A stretch of 34,674 bases of DNA from Patescibacteria group bacterium (GTDB lineage: Bacteria > Patescibacteriota > Minisyncoccia > Phycocordibacterales > SIBU01). Below the pieces are notes generated by a model. It worked only from the letters and a program-made list of their open reading frames with translations, did not search any database and was not told the DNA's origin. Shown here in pieces: positions 6,290-15,567 of this stretch (its first letter is position 1; every line of letters begins with the position of its first letter). Location of the stretch: contig JAZJZC010000001.1 in NCBI GenBank assembly GCA_040390045.1, positions 1 through 34,674 of the forward strand. Reading direction: 5' to 3'. The translations under genes were made by a program, and so were the position numbers.

Positions 6290-7636
6290 CTATGATAGCA
6301 AATTTATGGCTTGAATGATTCGTTGTGCGGTTTCTTCCTTACCTAAAAGTTCAGAAAGTACAAAGGGGTCAGGTGATTTTTCCTTGCCGGAAAGACTCAT
6401 CCGGAGAGGCCATAAGACCTCTCCCCTGCCCTCTTTTTCCGCATATGGCCACAAAACTTCTTTTGTTGTCAAACGATTAAATGATTCGGTTGGAATATTT
6501 TTCAATAACTCTAAAACTTCTGATAGACGAGTTTTGGTTTTTACCAAATCCCCTATCCCTTTCCACAAGAGGGCATTTTTTTCGAATGTTGGTTTTCCAA
6601 AAAAATAATTATAATCACCGGTCGCAATTGAATCCGCCAATTCTTTGAAATTAGAAATCCGTTCGGACATGACCTCGATTAATTGAGGTTTTTGTTCCAA
6701 AGTTTTTATTTGGTCATCTGATACTCTTTGTGTGAGATTGGCAATCTTCTCTTTTGGGGAAAGTTTTTGAATGTAGTGTCTATTAAACCAATTAAGTTTC
6801 TCGACGTTGAAAATTGCACCTCCTTTTTGAACTTTTGAAAGATCAAACACTCTGACCAATTCTTCCAGAGAAAAAACCTCTCGGTCATCTCCAGGGTTCC
6901 ATCCTAAAAGTGCCATAAAATTAACAACAGGTTCAGAAAGATAGCCGAGCTTACGATAATATTCAAGCGCTACGATTTCGCCATGCTTGCGTTTTGATAA
7001 TTTGGTTCGGTCTGGTGCAAGCACAAGGGGAAGATGGGCAAAAATTGGCACCGGTGCGCCAATAGCCTCGAATATAAGGATGTGGCGGGGGGTATTTGAA
7101 ATGTGATCCTCACCACGGATAACGTGAGTAATACCCATCTCATAGTCATCCACCGCAACAGCGAGATGAAAAATTGGCTCGTCGAGTGATTTTGCAATCA
7201 CAAAATCACCGAGCTCAGTCGTATCAAATTCGATCGGACCACGGATCATGTCGACAAATGTAACTACCTTGTTCGGATTTTTAAACCTAATAACTTCGGC
7301 ACGTCCGCCCTCCACAACAACCTCTTCCTTTGAAACAAAAGCTTTTCCTTCTGTAATAAGCTTCTCAATGTGTTTTCGGTAGATCGCGCTACGCTCCGAC
7401 TGCCGATAGATCTCGTCATACTCGAGGTGAAGCCAACTCATTGCTTCTAAAATTGCATCATCAAATTCTTTTTTTGAACGCTCTCTATCGGTGTCTTCAA
7501 TACGTAAAATAAATTTTCCATTATGCTGCCGTGCGAATAGATAGGCAAAAAGCACTGTCCGCACACTTCCCATATGCATATATCCCGTCGGTGACGGCGC
7601 GAATCTGGTTATTACTTTTTTATCTGTTGTATCCAT
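6290..7636 (-). CDS. gltX: Glutamate--tRNA ligase
   Basis: This 448-residue class I synthetase attaches Glu to tRNA. The ATP-binding signature is RFAPSPTGYMHMGS (residues 11-24, HMGS in the HIGH position). The second signature KLSKRKHG follows LVLAPDRT near residue 237, in place of KMSKS. The catalytic Rossmann fold is followed by an anticodon-binding helical domain; the protein is slightly shorter than the usual 465-490 residues. Many bacteria of this type lack GlnRS and use a non-discriminating GltX with GatCAB amidotransferase, but that cannot be judged here. The gene sits between murG and the M23 peptidase gene, so translation and cell-wall genes share a transcript. Confidence 0.96.
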   Translation of the reverse strand: MDTTDKKVITRFAPSPTGYMHMGSVRTVLFAYLFARQHNGKFILRIEDTDRERSKKEFDDAILEAMSWLHLEYDEIYRQSERSAIYRKHIEKLITEGKAFVSKEEVVVEGGRAEVIRFKNPNKVVTFVDMIRGPIEFDTTELGDFVIAKSLDEPIFHLAVAVDDYEMGITHVIRGEDHISNTPRHILIFEAIGAPVPIFAHLPLVLAPDRTKLSKRKHGEIVALEYYRKLGYLSEPVVNFMALLGWNPGDDREVFSLEELVRVFDLSKVQKGGAIFNVEKLNWFNRHYIQKLSPKEKIANLTQRVSDDQIKTLEQKPQLIEVMSERISNFKELADSIATGDYNYFFGKPTFEKNALLWKGIGDLVKTKTRLSEVLELLKNIPTESFNRLTTKEVLWPYAEKEGRGEVLWPLRMSLSGKEKSPDPFVLSELLGKEETAQRIIQAINLLS

Positions 7637-7638
7637 CT

Positions 7639-7675
7639 TAATTCGTATATTCGCACGGATTCGTTATTAGTAGTA
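7639..7675. repeat. Partial copy of the ACTAATA/ACGAAT palindromic repeat
   Basis: Between murG and gltX the minus strand reads ACTACTAATAACGAAT and later ATATACGAATTAAG. The same words form the two full-length copies at 26175-26275 and 30970-31069. Confidence 0.5.
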
Positions 7676-7676
7676 T

Positions 7677-8804
7677 CTATACTTCGTGCGACAGTCCAAT
7701 TTCAAGCAATTTAAGCGCAATGATATCTGCCGCATCAACGCGAGCAAATTTTGTTGCACTCTCCCGCATCTTGGCAATTAAATTTACGTCAGAAAGAACT
7801 CTCTCAATTTCATGCAAAAGAATATGTGGTGTTAAGTTCGTTTCCTCAATGACCACAGCGGCTCCGCTTCGTGCGTAATTAAACGCGTTGCTGGTCTGGT
7901 CGTGGCTGACTGCTTCATTCAGTGGAATAATAATTGACGGCACTCCCCATGCTGCAATTTCAAACAAGGTTGAACCACCACGAGAAATTACCAAATCGGC
8001 AACGCCCGCGGATCTTCGTAAGGTCATTTCGTTAAGATATTCGAACGGTTTATATCTGGTCTTAAGCGGTGTCTTTTCCAAAATAACTGACGTGGTGCCT
8101 GACACCTCCGCGTAATTATTTTTCCCAGTCTGATGAATAATTTGAAATTTTTCAACCAACTCTGGAAGAATTTTAATTAAGGTTTCATTTATTAATCGTG
8201 AACCTTGAGAGCCGCCGAGAATTAAAATGATCGGGATATTTTTTTCAAGCTGTAGAAATTCATGAGCTCCAGTACTAGAAACACTTATAATATCGGTCCG
8301 AATAGGATTGCCGGTATAGGCAGTTTTTTCTTGTGGAAAATAATGGGCTGCTTCAGGAAAAGAAACGGCGATATCCTGAGCAAATTTCCCAGCCCACAAA
8401 TTTACTTTGCCAGGAATACTATCTGACTCGTGAATGACGATTGGAATGCGAAAAATTCGGCCAGCAAAAAGCGCAGGAAAACTGGCGTATCCACCTTTAC
8501 CAAAAATAACGTCTGGATAAATTTCAAAAACTTTCCAAAGCGATTTGATGACACCAAAAAAAGTTCTTACGAGATCAACTACATTTTTCAGTGAAAAATA
8601 ACGGCGTAATTTACCGGCGGGCATCTTTACAAAATTTATATTATTATCAAAAAGAGCTCGACTATCGTACGGTTCATTGGCCATGTAGTACAATGCCGGC
8701 GGTAAAAGTCGTTTTTCTTTAACGGTTTTGTTTATGGATTGAGCAACCGCGATAATTGGGTAAAAATGCCCTCCCGTCCCTCCGCCTGTAAATAAAATTT
8801 TCAT
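7677..8804 (-). CDS. murG: UDP-GlcNAc:lipid I N-acetylglucosaminyltransferase MurG
   Basis: This is a 375-residue GT-B glycosyltransferase that makes lipid II from lipid I at the inner face of the membrane. The N-terminal G-loop GGGTGGH (residues 7-13) is diagnostic. HESDSIPGKVN, then GGSQGSRLINE (the second G-loop) and the donor-binding segment VISRGGSTLFEIAAWGVPSI all match MurG. Length is typical. It lies 14 bases after ftsW and 40 bases before gltX on the same strand, giving the order mraY-ftsW-murG found in classical dcw clusters, here detached from the mraZ-ftsI part at 30-34 kb. Confidence 0.97.
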   Translation of the reverse strand: MKILFTGGGTGGHFYPIIAVAQSINKTVKEKRLLPPALYYMANEPYDSRALFDNNINFVKMPAGKLRRYFSLKNVVDLVRTFFGVIKSLWKVFEIYPDVIFGKGGYASFPALFAGRIFRIPIVIHESDSIPGKVNLWAGKFAQDIAVSFPEAAHYFPQEKTAYTGNPIRTDIISVSSTGAHEFLQLEKNIPIILILGGSQGSRLINETLIKILPELVEKFQIIHQTGKNNYAEVSGTTSVILEKTPLKTRYKPFEYLNEMTLRRSAGVADLVISRGGSTLFEIAAWGVPSIIIPLNEAVSHDQTSNAFNYARSGAAVVIEETNLTPHILLHEIERVLSDVNLIAKMRESATKFARVDAADIIALKLLEIGLSHEV

Positions 8805-8818
8805 TCGTGTTGGTGACG

Positions 8819-9916
8819 TTAATTTTTTCTAAACCGTGAAATATTGAGAATAATTCCCACTTCAACGAGAGCCATGATCATAGCTGATCCACCGTGGCTA
8901 ACAAAGAGAAGCGGCAGGCCAGATAGGGGCATCACCCCAAGCATTGAGGCAATGTTCATAAAGGAAGCCGACACGATAAGTATAACAATCCCAACAACCA
9001 AAAGTCCACTAAACGTGTCGGGGGCTTTTGTGGCAATTCGAAGTGATCTCAGTGTAAAAAATAAGAACAATAAAATTAGAAAAACTCCGCCAAAAAATCC
9101 GAATTCTTCAGCGGCAACTGCAAAAATCGAATCGCCTATCGGTTCTGGGAGATAGGCAAATTTTTGAATACTTTGGCCAAAACCTCTACCGAAATATTCC
9201 CCCGAACCAATCGCAATGAGTGACTGCTGAATCTGATAACCGGCGCCAAGTGGGTCGGATGCGGGATTTAAAAAGGTTTGAAATCGGCTCATAAGATATG
9301 GCCGTGTATAGACCAAAAGCGCTAAACCCAAAATTGAGCAAAACCCAAGTAACGCCAGATGCCTGAACCGCCCGCCAGCGACAATAAACATACCAATCGT
9401 TGCAAGGAAGATACTAATAAAAGTATCAGTATCCGGTTGTTTTAAAAGAATAGCTCCAACCAACGCCAACAAAATTATAATGGGGAGAATCCCCTCCTTG
9501 AAAGAGGTGACGGCATCCTTGGTTCTTGCGAGCCACGCGGCCATATATATAACAAAACCGATTTTAAGAAATTCCGCAGGCTGAAATGAAGCTGGGCCAA
9601 TCGCGATCCAACGACTACCTCCTCCGTATGCTCGTCCAATGCCGGGAACAAAAACCAAAATAGTTAGAAAAATTGAAAATAAAAAAATATAAAAAGAATA
9701 GCGCCTCCAAAAATTGTAATGAACTCTTGAAAAAACAAAGGCAAACACGACGCCAATACCAACCGCCAATAATTGTTTTGAAGCTACAGAAAAAAAACTG
9801 GCACCGTTGCGGGCCAAAAGTCCAAGTGAGGCGGAGGAAAAGATCAGCAAACCAAAAACAATAAGAACTGCAACTATACTTAAAAATATTTTATCAACTG
9901 GTTTAGATTTGGCCAT
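8819..9916 (-). CDS. ftsW: SEDS-family peptidoglycan polymerase FtsW (or RodA)
   Basis: This protein of 365 residues starts at the ATG at 9916 (MAKSKPVDKIF). The frame stays open upstream into the end of mraY, but that extension is made partly of a dispersed repeat and is unlikely to be translated. There are about ten membrane segments. SEDS signatures are PAEFLKIGFVIYMAAWLA in the middle and SGLPLLFVSHGGSAM near the end. SEDS proteins polymerise glycan strands from lipid II together with a class B penicillin-binding protein. The FtsW assignment rests on its place between mraY and murG; RodA is the alternative. FtsI, its likely partner, is encoded at 31070-32785. Confidence 0.93.
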   Translation of the reverse strand: MAKSKPVDKIFLSIVAVLIVFGLLIFSSASLGLLARNGASFFSVASKQLLAVGIGVVFAFVFSRVHYNFWRRYSFYIFLFSIFLTILVFVPGIGRAYGGGSRWIAIGPASFQPAEFLKIGFVIYMAAWLARTKDAVTSFKEGILPIIILLALVGAILLKQPDTDTFISIFLATIGMFIVAGGRFRHLALLGFCSILGLALLVYTRPYLMSRFQTFLNPASDPLGAGYQIQQSLIAIGSGEYFGRGFGQSIQKFAYLPEPIGDSIFAVAAEEFGFFGGVFLILLFLFFTLRSLRIATKAPDTFSGLLVVGIVILIVSASFMNIASMLGVMPLSGLPLLFVSHGGSAMIMALVEVGIILNISRFRKN

Positions 9917-9984
9917 ATACCGCAAACGAACAAAATTTTCGCTTGCGATTATTGTAACACGCAAAAATACATTTCTACATTTCC

Positions 9985-10020
9985 GAAAGCTATCAGCTGT
10001 AAGCTTCAAGCTTGCAGCTT
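9985..10020. repeat. Dispersed AGCTATCAGCTGTAAGC repeat, copy 1
   Basis: The 21 bases at 9985-10005 (beginning GAAAGCTATCAGCTG) recur exactly, in inverted orientation, at 23320-23340. The following AAGCTTCAAGCTTGCAGCTT continues the AGCT-rich word pattern. It lies in the gap between mraY and the true start of ftsW. Confidence 0.7.
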
Positions 10021-10022
10021 CT

Positions 10023-11096
10023 TTAGCCAATCATAACCACGATAAGTCCGATTGCGGCGCAGATCACACCGATGACCCAGTACCGCATCGTAACTTTTGA
10101 GCCAGGCCAGCCGATGGCTTCAAAATGATGGTGAAGTGGGGCAACTTGAAAGACTTTTTTACCATTGCGAAATTTTTTAGATGTAACTTGGATGATATTC
10201 GACAACGTCGTAGCGACGAGCGGAAGTGCAATAATCGGCAACACCGCAATTCCCTTCCCTTCTCCGAGCGAATCGGTCATAAAGGCCACAATGGCGAGCG
10301 TAATAGTAAGTGACATGCTACCAGTTTCCGACATATAAAAACGAGCGGGAGGAATATTGAACCAAAGAAAAGCGAGCAACCCGCCAACAATTACCGCGCA
10401 AAAAGCCGCAAGATCAAATTGCTGTTGATAGAAAGCGATCACCCCGTAGGTACTAAAAATAATTGAAAAAATTCCTCCCGCTAATCCGTCGATGCCATCA
10501 ATGACGCCGCCTGAGTAAATGGCTACAGTTACTAAAATAAAAAATGGAATAAATAGCCAACCTAATTGGACATCACCTAAAAACGGCATCGTGGCACTCG
10601 ATACATCGAGCTTGAAATAAAACCAAAATGAAGCAAGAAGGGCGACGCCAGCCACAACTAGTAAGCGCTTCCGTAAAGACAAACCGCCGGCAGCCCATCC
10701 TTTAATCTCGTGAATTTCCATATAGTCATCAATGAGACCCACGAAAGCACCGACGAGGAGTGCGACAAGTGGAATCCACGTCTGACCTCGACTCATAAAA
10801 TCAAATTTACGAACCGCATCGGTTGGAAAAATTTTTGCAAGCGACCAAATTACAAACATGGTAACTGTTGCAGAAAACCAAATTACTACACCACCCATCC
10901 GTGGAGTTCCGACTTCTTTGTTTTTGTGCAACGCATTAAAAATTGGAGTACCACGGCCATCAATAGCAATGGTCTTAGCTTTCTTTTTCCACATCGAATG
11001 CTTGTACAAAAAATCTGTAAAAAAAGGCGTCACGGCAATACCGAGAAAAAATGATGCGGTGAGGGGTAAAAAAACTTTTACAACATTGGTAAGCAT
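10023..11096 (-). CDS. mraY: Phospho-N-acetylmuramoyl-pentapeptide-transferase MraY
   Basis: This is a 357-residue integral membrane enzyme with about ten helices. It transfers phospho-MurNAc-pentapeptide to undecaprenyl phosphate to form lipid I. Catalytic aspartates are visible in LIDDYMEIH (D123, D124) and in GGVIDGIDGLAGG. The family HHH motif is in APLHHHFEAIGW near the C-terminus. FNALHKNKEVGTPRMGG is the cytoplasmic loop 1 signature. Length is typical. It is followed by ftsW and murG and preceded, 43 bases away, by the D,D-carboxypeptidase gene of the same operon. Confidence 0.97.
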   Translation of the reverse strand: MLTNVVKVFLPLTASFFLGIAVTPFFTDFLYKHSMWKKKAKTIAIDGRGTPIFNALHKNKEVGTPRMGGVVIWFSATVTMFVIWSLAKIFPTDAVRKFDFMSRGQTWIPLVALLVGAFVGLIDDYMEIHEIKGWAAGGLSLRKRLLVVAGVALLASFWFYFKLDVSSATMPFLGDVQLGWLFIPFFILVTVAIYSGGVIDGIDGLAGGIFSIIFSTYGVIAFYQQQFDLAAFCAVIVGGLLAFLWFNIPPARFYMSETGSMSLTITLAIVAFMTDSLGEGKGIAVLPIIALPLVATTLSNIIQVTSKKFRNGKKVFQVAPLHHHFEAIGWPGSKVTMRYWVIGVICAAIGLIVVMIG

Positions 11097-11139
11097 AATG
11101 AGGGAAGTATACGATATAAAGGAGTAAGAATAAAATATT

Positions 11140-12096
11140 TTAATTCTGGTTCAAATAATCCAACGTAGCATACACCAACTTTTCAACATCAAGAAATCTT
11201 CCCTCTTCAGTAGAGCCTAACACAGACACAACGATAGGGTGATCAATTCCCGCATCAAAAACAATGGTTAGATTTCCTCCAGCCAAATCAGTAAATCCAG
11301 TTTTCGAGGCTAGGAGTGACGGAATTTTTGAAACAGAAACATTGGTGTTGTGAACATCGTGCATCTGGGAATCCAGTGAGCTAATCTGCTGTGTAATTTT
11401 ACGAGTCGAGTCTAAAAGAGTTGGGTAGGTTTTCACTGCGTAAGCAAAAAGTGTTGTCATGTCTTTTGCCGAACCATAGCCTCCAGAAACTGAAGGACTT
11501 TGGTCGAGTCCGGTGGGATTTAAAAAATAAGCCTGAGTCATACCAATTTTCTTGGCGGTCTCATTCATGGCCTTGATAAACTCTTCAGTGCCTAAACTAT
11601 CTGGCACCCCATGACGCTTCACTGCGCCAGCTACCGAGGCGATGGCACTGGCGCCATCATTTGAAGATTCAAGGAGGGTCAAATCTAAAAGATTTTTAAG
11701 ACTAAAACGCTCATTTTCAAGCAACCCGCTATCCCCTTCTGTGTTAAGAAATTCTGAATGTATGGTCACGATAGCGTTTTCGGGCAACAAAGATAGCGCA
11801 GTAACAGCCATCATCACTTTCGTTAATGAAGCCAAAGGTAACTGAGCGTCTCCATTAAGACTATACAATGCTCGATTTTCTTTTACATCATAGACATAGA
11901 CGGCTTTAGCCTCCAATGCGAGTTTTTCGAATACTGAAGCAACGGGAAGTATGGGAGCAATCTGCTGTTCCCCGTGTATTTGAAAATATCTGGTATAGAC
12001 AATCAAGGCAATTATCAATATCAAACAAAAAAACCCAATCGTAAATTTGGGATCAATGATTTTGAAAAGTTTTAAAAAACGTTTAACCTTCTTCAT
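11140..12096 (-). CDS. D-alanyl-D-alanine carboxypeptidase (peptidase S11, PBP5-like)
   Basis: This is a 318-residue membrane-anchored enzyme. An N-terminal membrane helix (residues 18-36) leads to the transpeptidase fold with the three motifs SLTK (90-93), SSN (144-146) and KTG (265-267). It trims the terminal D-Ala of peptidoglycan pentapeptides outside the membrane. Unlike E. coli PBP5 it has no C-terminal amphipathic anchor domain, and anchoring is N-terminal. The start ATG overlaps the scpB stop in an ATGA junction, so the two are translationally coupled. Confidence 0.92.
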   Translation of the reverse strand: MKKVKRFLKLFKIIDPKFTIGFFCLILIIALIVYTRYFQIHGEQQIAPILPVASVFEKLALEAKAVYVYDVKENRALYSLNGDAQLPLASLTKVMMAVTALSLLPENAIVTIHSEFLNTEGDSGLLENERFSLKNLLDLTLLESSNDGASAIASVAGAVKRHGVPDSLGTEEFIKAMNETAKKIGMTQAYFLNPTGLDQSPSVSGGYGSAKDMTTLFAYAVKTYPTLLDSTRKITQQISSLDSQMHDVHNTNVSVSKIPSLLASKTGFTDLAGGNLTIVFDAGIDHPIVVSVLGSTEEGRFLDVEKLVYATLDYLNQN

Positions 12097-12659
12097 GAGA
12101 TGAGAGCTTCGGGGTTGTGGACCTCGCTTTCCTTGACCGCTTCGGAAAAGAGCTCAATTTCTTTTTTTACAGTACCATATTCTGGCAAATCTTCAATCTT
12201 TGCGATGCCGAGGTGCGACAACAGATCAAAGGTTGGTTTATATAAGAATGATCGCAAATCCTTGGGGTTTTCTACTTTTTCCACCAGGCCCCTGATCAAG
12301 AGATTTCTTAAAATAAAGTTGGAATTAACTCCGCGAACATAATCGATCTCTCTGCGCGAAATAGGACCTTGGTATAAAATAATTGAAAGGGTTTCAAGAC
12401 CAGCTTTTCCAAGATCGCGAACTAATTCTTCCTTTGCCAACGTTTCAATAAATTCTGACGAAGCTGGAGCGGTTCGCAAAGCCACTTCATCTTCCTTACG
12501 CATGAGCACCACCCCCCTATTTTGAAATTTTTCCTCTAAGATGGTCAATGCGTTTTTAATTTCCTCCTCAGTCACTGAAAAAATCTTTGCGATTTTCGCA
12601 ATTGCGATCGGTTCGGCTTTCCAAAAAAGTAGTGATTCAATTTTTGCGTCAAGATTCAT
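12093..12659 (-). CDS. scpB: SMC-associated segregation protein ScpB
   Basis: This is a 188-residue winged-helix kleisin partner. It starts NLDAKIESLLFWKAEPIAIAKIAK, the usual ScpB opening, and includes GLETLSIILYQGPISRREIDYVRGVNS, the best conserved part of the family. ScpB dimers bind the middle of ScpA in the SMC-ScpAB condensin that organises and segregates the chromosome. The gene follows scpA after a 79-base gap and overlaps the carboxypeptidase gene by 4 bases. Confidence 0.95.
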   Translation of the reverse strand: MNLDAKIESLLFWKAEPIAIAKIAKIFSVTEEEIKNALTILEEKFQNRGVVLMRKEDEVALRTAPASSEFIETLAKEELVRDLGKAGLETLSIILYQGPISRREIDYVRGVNSNFILRNLLIRGLVEKVENPKDLRSFLYKPTFDLLSHLGIAKIEDLPEYGTVKKEIELFSEAVKESEVHNPEALIS

Positions 12660-12738
12660 GTTTTTAAAAAAAGAGGCGACAACAGTGTACCATTTATTTC
12701 GTAATTTTACATTTACATACCAGTGGATAAAGATTTAT

Positions 12739-13470
12739 TTAATGACTGCCATAATCCGGAATTGAAATTTTGTCCGTTTCCATCAAAATGTCATCACCAT
12801 GCCGTTCCTGAGTGACAGAAATTACACCTTGCTTGACCAATTCGAGCATCGCTAAGAAACTGACAATCACATGAACTTTGTTTGCCTTATCTGATTTAGA
12901 AAATTCCTTGAAACTCATGCGCAAACTATCGCTAACGCGCTTGGTCAAATGAGTAATCATTTCTTCGAGACTCATGACCTTTTGAACCAAAACCTTTGGC
13001 AAGGTTTCAACCTTTGGAAAATTTTTCAAAACGTCTTTAATGGCCGCAAAAAAAGAAGCGGTCGTCATAGAAGCGTCTGGAGAAAATATCGGTTCAACTT
13101 TACGAGGTTCCGGTGAAAAAGAAACTTCTTTGCCAAAACGTTCTCGAATACCCGCTGTCAGTTCTTTAATTCTTTTATAGATTTTGAGACGTCGTTCCAA
13201 ATCCTTAATATCACCTTGTTCGTCAGTTGTTAATTCAAGCGTAGGCAGAAGGGATTTTGATTTTATCAAAACCAAAGTGGATGCGATCAAAACAAAATTG
13301 GCGCTGTCGGCAATGGGAAAATTCTGCAATGATTTTACATGTTCTAAATAATCATCCGCTACTTTTGCCAGCGAAATATCATTGATAAAAAGCTTCCTCT
13401 TTTCAATGAGGTCTAAAAGAACGTCGAGTGGTCCTTCAAAACTTTTCTGTTTTACTGTAAAGGCGTTCAT
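12739..13470 (-). CDS. scpA: SMC kleisin subunit ScpA
   Basis: This protein has 243 residues. The N-terminal FEGPLDVLLDLIEKRKLFINDISLAKVADDYL is the ScpA signature that contacts the SMC neck. DSANFVLIASTLVLIKSKSLLP and the C-terminal winged helix (KVHVIVSFLAMLELVKQGVISVTQE) complete the kleisin layout. It is the first gene of the minus-strand run 13470-4720. A perfect TATAAT on this strand lies about 50 bases upstream. Confidence 0.95.
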   Translation of the reverse strand: MNAFTVKQKSFEGPLDVLLDLIEKRKLFINDISLAKVADDYLEHVKSLQNFPIADSANFVLIASTLVLIKSKSLLPTLELTTDEQGDIKDLERRLKIYKRIKELTAGIRERFGKEVSFSPEPRKVEPIFSPDASMTTASFFAAIKDVLKNFPKVETLPKVLVQKVMSLEEMITHLTKRVSDSLRMSFKEFSKSDKANKVHVIVSFLAMLELVKQGVISVTQERHGDDILMETDKISIPDYGSH

Positions 13471-13494
13471 CTTATCCGTTGGCTCTACGACACC

Positions 13495-13550
13495 TTACTA
13501 TCATACACGACATATAGTAGAATTATACAAATAAATCACGCTGTAATCCA
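13495..13550. promoter_or_regulatory. Divergent promoters of scpA (minus) and the 13550 gene (plus)
   Basis: On the plus strand, TTACTA (13495-13500), 17 bases, then TAGAAT (13518-13523). On the minus strand, TGGATT (13545-13550), 17 bases, then TATAAT (13522-13527). The two -10 boxes overlap by two bases, so the promoters should compete. Neither -35 is strong. Confidence 0.5.
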
Positions 13551-14179
13551 TGCAACTTAAAAAATATCGATCAACTTTTTTAATAATCGCCTTTATACTA
13601 AATCTAGCTACAGTTTTTTTGACTTTCACAAATTCCGGTAAAACCAACATCAACCCGAATCAATATAAATTTCTAGCCTTTCCCACAAAAGAAATTGATG
13701 TTTATAAAACACCGGCACTGAATGAAAAAATGGACACTTTGTATCGCGCCGTTACGATTGATTACGCCGAAAAAGATGCCACTCATCTATCTGTGATAAT
13801 CGGTGAAAAGGATGGTTTTATATCAACTAAGGATTTACGATATATACCAACCACAGATAAAGATTTACTAATTTCAAAATGGAATGATGTACTTCCACTT
13901 ATGGGCTATACCCGAGGTGTTTGGCAGTCAACGAGAAGCGGCCTAGAAACCCGAGTTAGTCTTGAGTTGGTTGATTCCAATCACGCACGATCCCGCATAT
14001 ATGAGTACACTACTGATGGTAGCAAAATTATTTCTCTAGGTTCAACCCAAACGCGAAGCGGTATTCTTTACGGCGCAATCGTGATTCAGTTTATCTTTTT
14101 CACCTTTCTTATTCTCCTCATCGCCTTTGTAGTCTTCAGAAATTTTAGAGAAAAAACTGAACCTACTTTTCGAGCTTAA
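13550..14179 (+). CDS. Two-helix membrane protein of unknown function
   Basis: This protein has 209 residues. It has an N-terminal membrane segment (residues about 8-26), an external or periplasm-like domain of ~140 residues, and a second membrane segment (about 171-195, IVIQFIFFTFLILLIAFVVF) with a short basic tail. The middle part is beta-like, with EIDVYKTPALNEKMDTLYRAVTI and EKDGFISTKDLRYIP recalling an SH3-type wall-associated fold, but this is only an impression. I recognise no family. It overlaps the 3' end of the convergent aspS gene by 17 bases. Confidence 0.75.
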   Translation: MQLKKYRSTFLIIAFILNLATVFLTFTNSGKTNINPNQYKFLAFPTKEIDVYKTPALNEKMDTLYRAVTIDYAEKDATHLSVIIGEKDGFISTKDLRYIPTTDKDLLISKWNDVLPLMGYTRGVWQSTRSGLETRVSLELVDSNHARSRIYEYTTDGSKIISLGSTQTRSGILYGAIVIQFIFFTFLILLIAFVVFRNFREKTEPTFRA

Positions 14180-15560
14180 TCCCAAGCTCCTTAAGTTGCT
14201 TTGAACTGACCTCTGAAGGAGTGTTCATCATGAGATCTCTTCCCTCTCCAGTTTTTGGAAAGGCGATCACCTCGCGAATGTTTGGCTCGTTGGCCAAAAG
14301 CATAACCAATCGATCAATTCCTGGAGCAATTCCACCGTGGGGCGGCGCACCGAATGAAAGCGCATCGAGCATGTGACCAAAAGATCCAGCAATTTGCTCG
14401 GGAGTCTGACCAATTATTTCCAAAACTTTTCGAAGCATTTCTGGTTTGTGATTACGAATACTGCCGCCACCAACTTCGCTGCCGTTAAGCACAATGTCAT
14501 ACTGCGTTGTTAAAATTTCTCCAATGTTTTCTTTGTTGGCAAGCATCTGCTCGTGTTCTGGTTTGGCGCTCGAAAAAGGATTGTGGGTAAAAGTCCAACC
14601 ACCCTCATCAGTTTTTTCAAAAAATGGAAAATCGAGAACCCAACAAAACGCCAAGAGGTTTGGATCATTTTTATCTGCGCGTAAGTCGGGTTTGTCTGAT
14701 CCGTATTTTTCCATGGCTTCCTTGTATGTCAGTCTTGGAAAAGGAACTGTTTGAATTTTTTTGTGCGGCGTTACTTCTGTAATCATTTCGATATACATTT
14801 TTTCGGTATGGCGAAGAACATCCTCTTGTTCAACAAAAGACATTTCAAGATCAAGTTGCGTAAATTCTGGCTGGCGATCGCCACGGGAATCTTCATCACG
14901 GAAACATTTAGCAATTTGAAAATATTTTTCCAAACCGGCAACCATCAAAAGTTGTTTGTACTGCTGGGGTGATTGCGGTAGCCCGTAAAATTTTCCTTTA
15001 TACAAACGTGAAGGCACAACGTAATTTCTGGCGCCGGTCTCAACGTTTGCTTTACTCACAATCGGTGTTTCAATTTCGACAAAACCGTCGTTAGAATAAT
15101 ATTTACGAATGAACCTGATTACTTCATGACGCAACCTCATGTTTGAGGTCATGCGCTTGCGGCGAAGATCGAGATAGCGATACTTAAGCCGTGCTTCCTC
15201 GCTGATGTCGGTTCCCTCTCCCCTGACGTCAAATGGAGGCGTTTGGGCTTCGTTTAGAACAGTAATTGAAAGAATTTCCAGCTCAACAGTGCCGTTTGGT
15301 TCGTCTTTGTTGACCATTCTTTCTGGGCGCTGATTGACCTTACCAGAAACAGAAACAACCCACTCAGAGCGGAGTGTGGTCGCCGTGGCGTGTGCTTCGG
15401 CATGACTCGGCAGTGCTACCATTTGGACTTTTCCAGACATGTCTCGCAGGTCAATGAAAATAAGTTTGCCGTGATCGCGACGAACATCTACCCAACCGGC
15501 GATGGTCACTTCCTGTCCAACTTTCTGCGGGAGTTCTTTAATGTATGTTCGATTTTGCAT
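14163..15560 (-). CDS. aspS: Aspartate--tRNA ligase lacking the GAD insertion
   Basis: This is a 465-residue class II synthetase. The N-terminal OB fold (VTIAGWVDVRRDHGKLIFIDLRD) binds the anticodon. Motif 2 lies around AKCFRDEDSRGDRQPEFTQL and motif 3 is GGIAPGIDRLVMLL. The flexible-loop and active-site segment SPQQYKQLLM is intact. Standard bacterial AspRS has about 590 residues with a GAD domain between motifs 2 and 3; here YGSDKPDLR runs within about 15 residues into the segment VLDFPFFEK, so that domain is missing. Whether it charges only tRNA-Asp or also tRNA-Asn cannot be told. The mRNA appears leaderless. Confidence 0.96.
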   Translation of the reverse strand: MQNRTYIKELPQKVGQEVTIAGWVDVRRDHGKLIFIDLRDMSGKVQMVALPSHAEAHATATTLRSEWVVSVSGKVNQRPERMVNKDEPNGTVELEILSITVLNEAQTPPFDVRGEGTDISEEARLKYRYLDLRRKRMTSNMRLRHEVIRFIRKYYSNDGFVEIETPIVSKANVETGARNYVVPSRLYKGKFYGLPQSPQQYKQLLMVAGLEKYFQIAKCFRDEDSRGDRQPEFTQLDLEMSFVEQEDVLRHTEKMYIEMITEVTPHKKIQTVPFPRLTYKEAMEKYGSDKPDLRADKNDPNLLAFCWVLDFPFFEKTDEGGWTFTHNPFSSAKPEHEQMLANKENIGEILTTQYDIVLNGSEVGGGSIRNHKPEMLRKVLEIIGQTPEQIAGSFGHMLDALSFGAPPHGGIAPGIDRLVMLLANEPNIREVIAFPKTGEGRDLMMNTPSEVSSKQLKELGIKLEK

Positions 15561-15567
15561 AGGGAAA

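Noticed and set aside
9917-10030. 38-residue N-terminal extension of ftsW
   Set aside because: It overlaps the end of mraY, is encoded partly by a dispersed repeat, and SEDS proteins normally begin close to the first membrane helix, as they do from the ATG at 9916.
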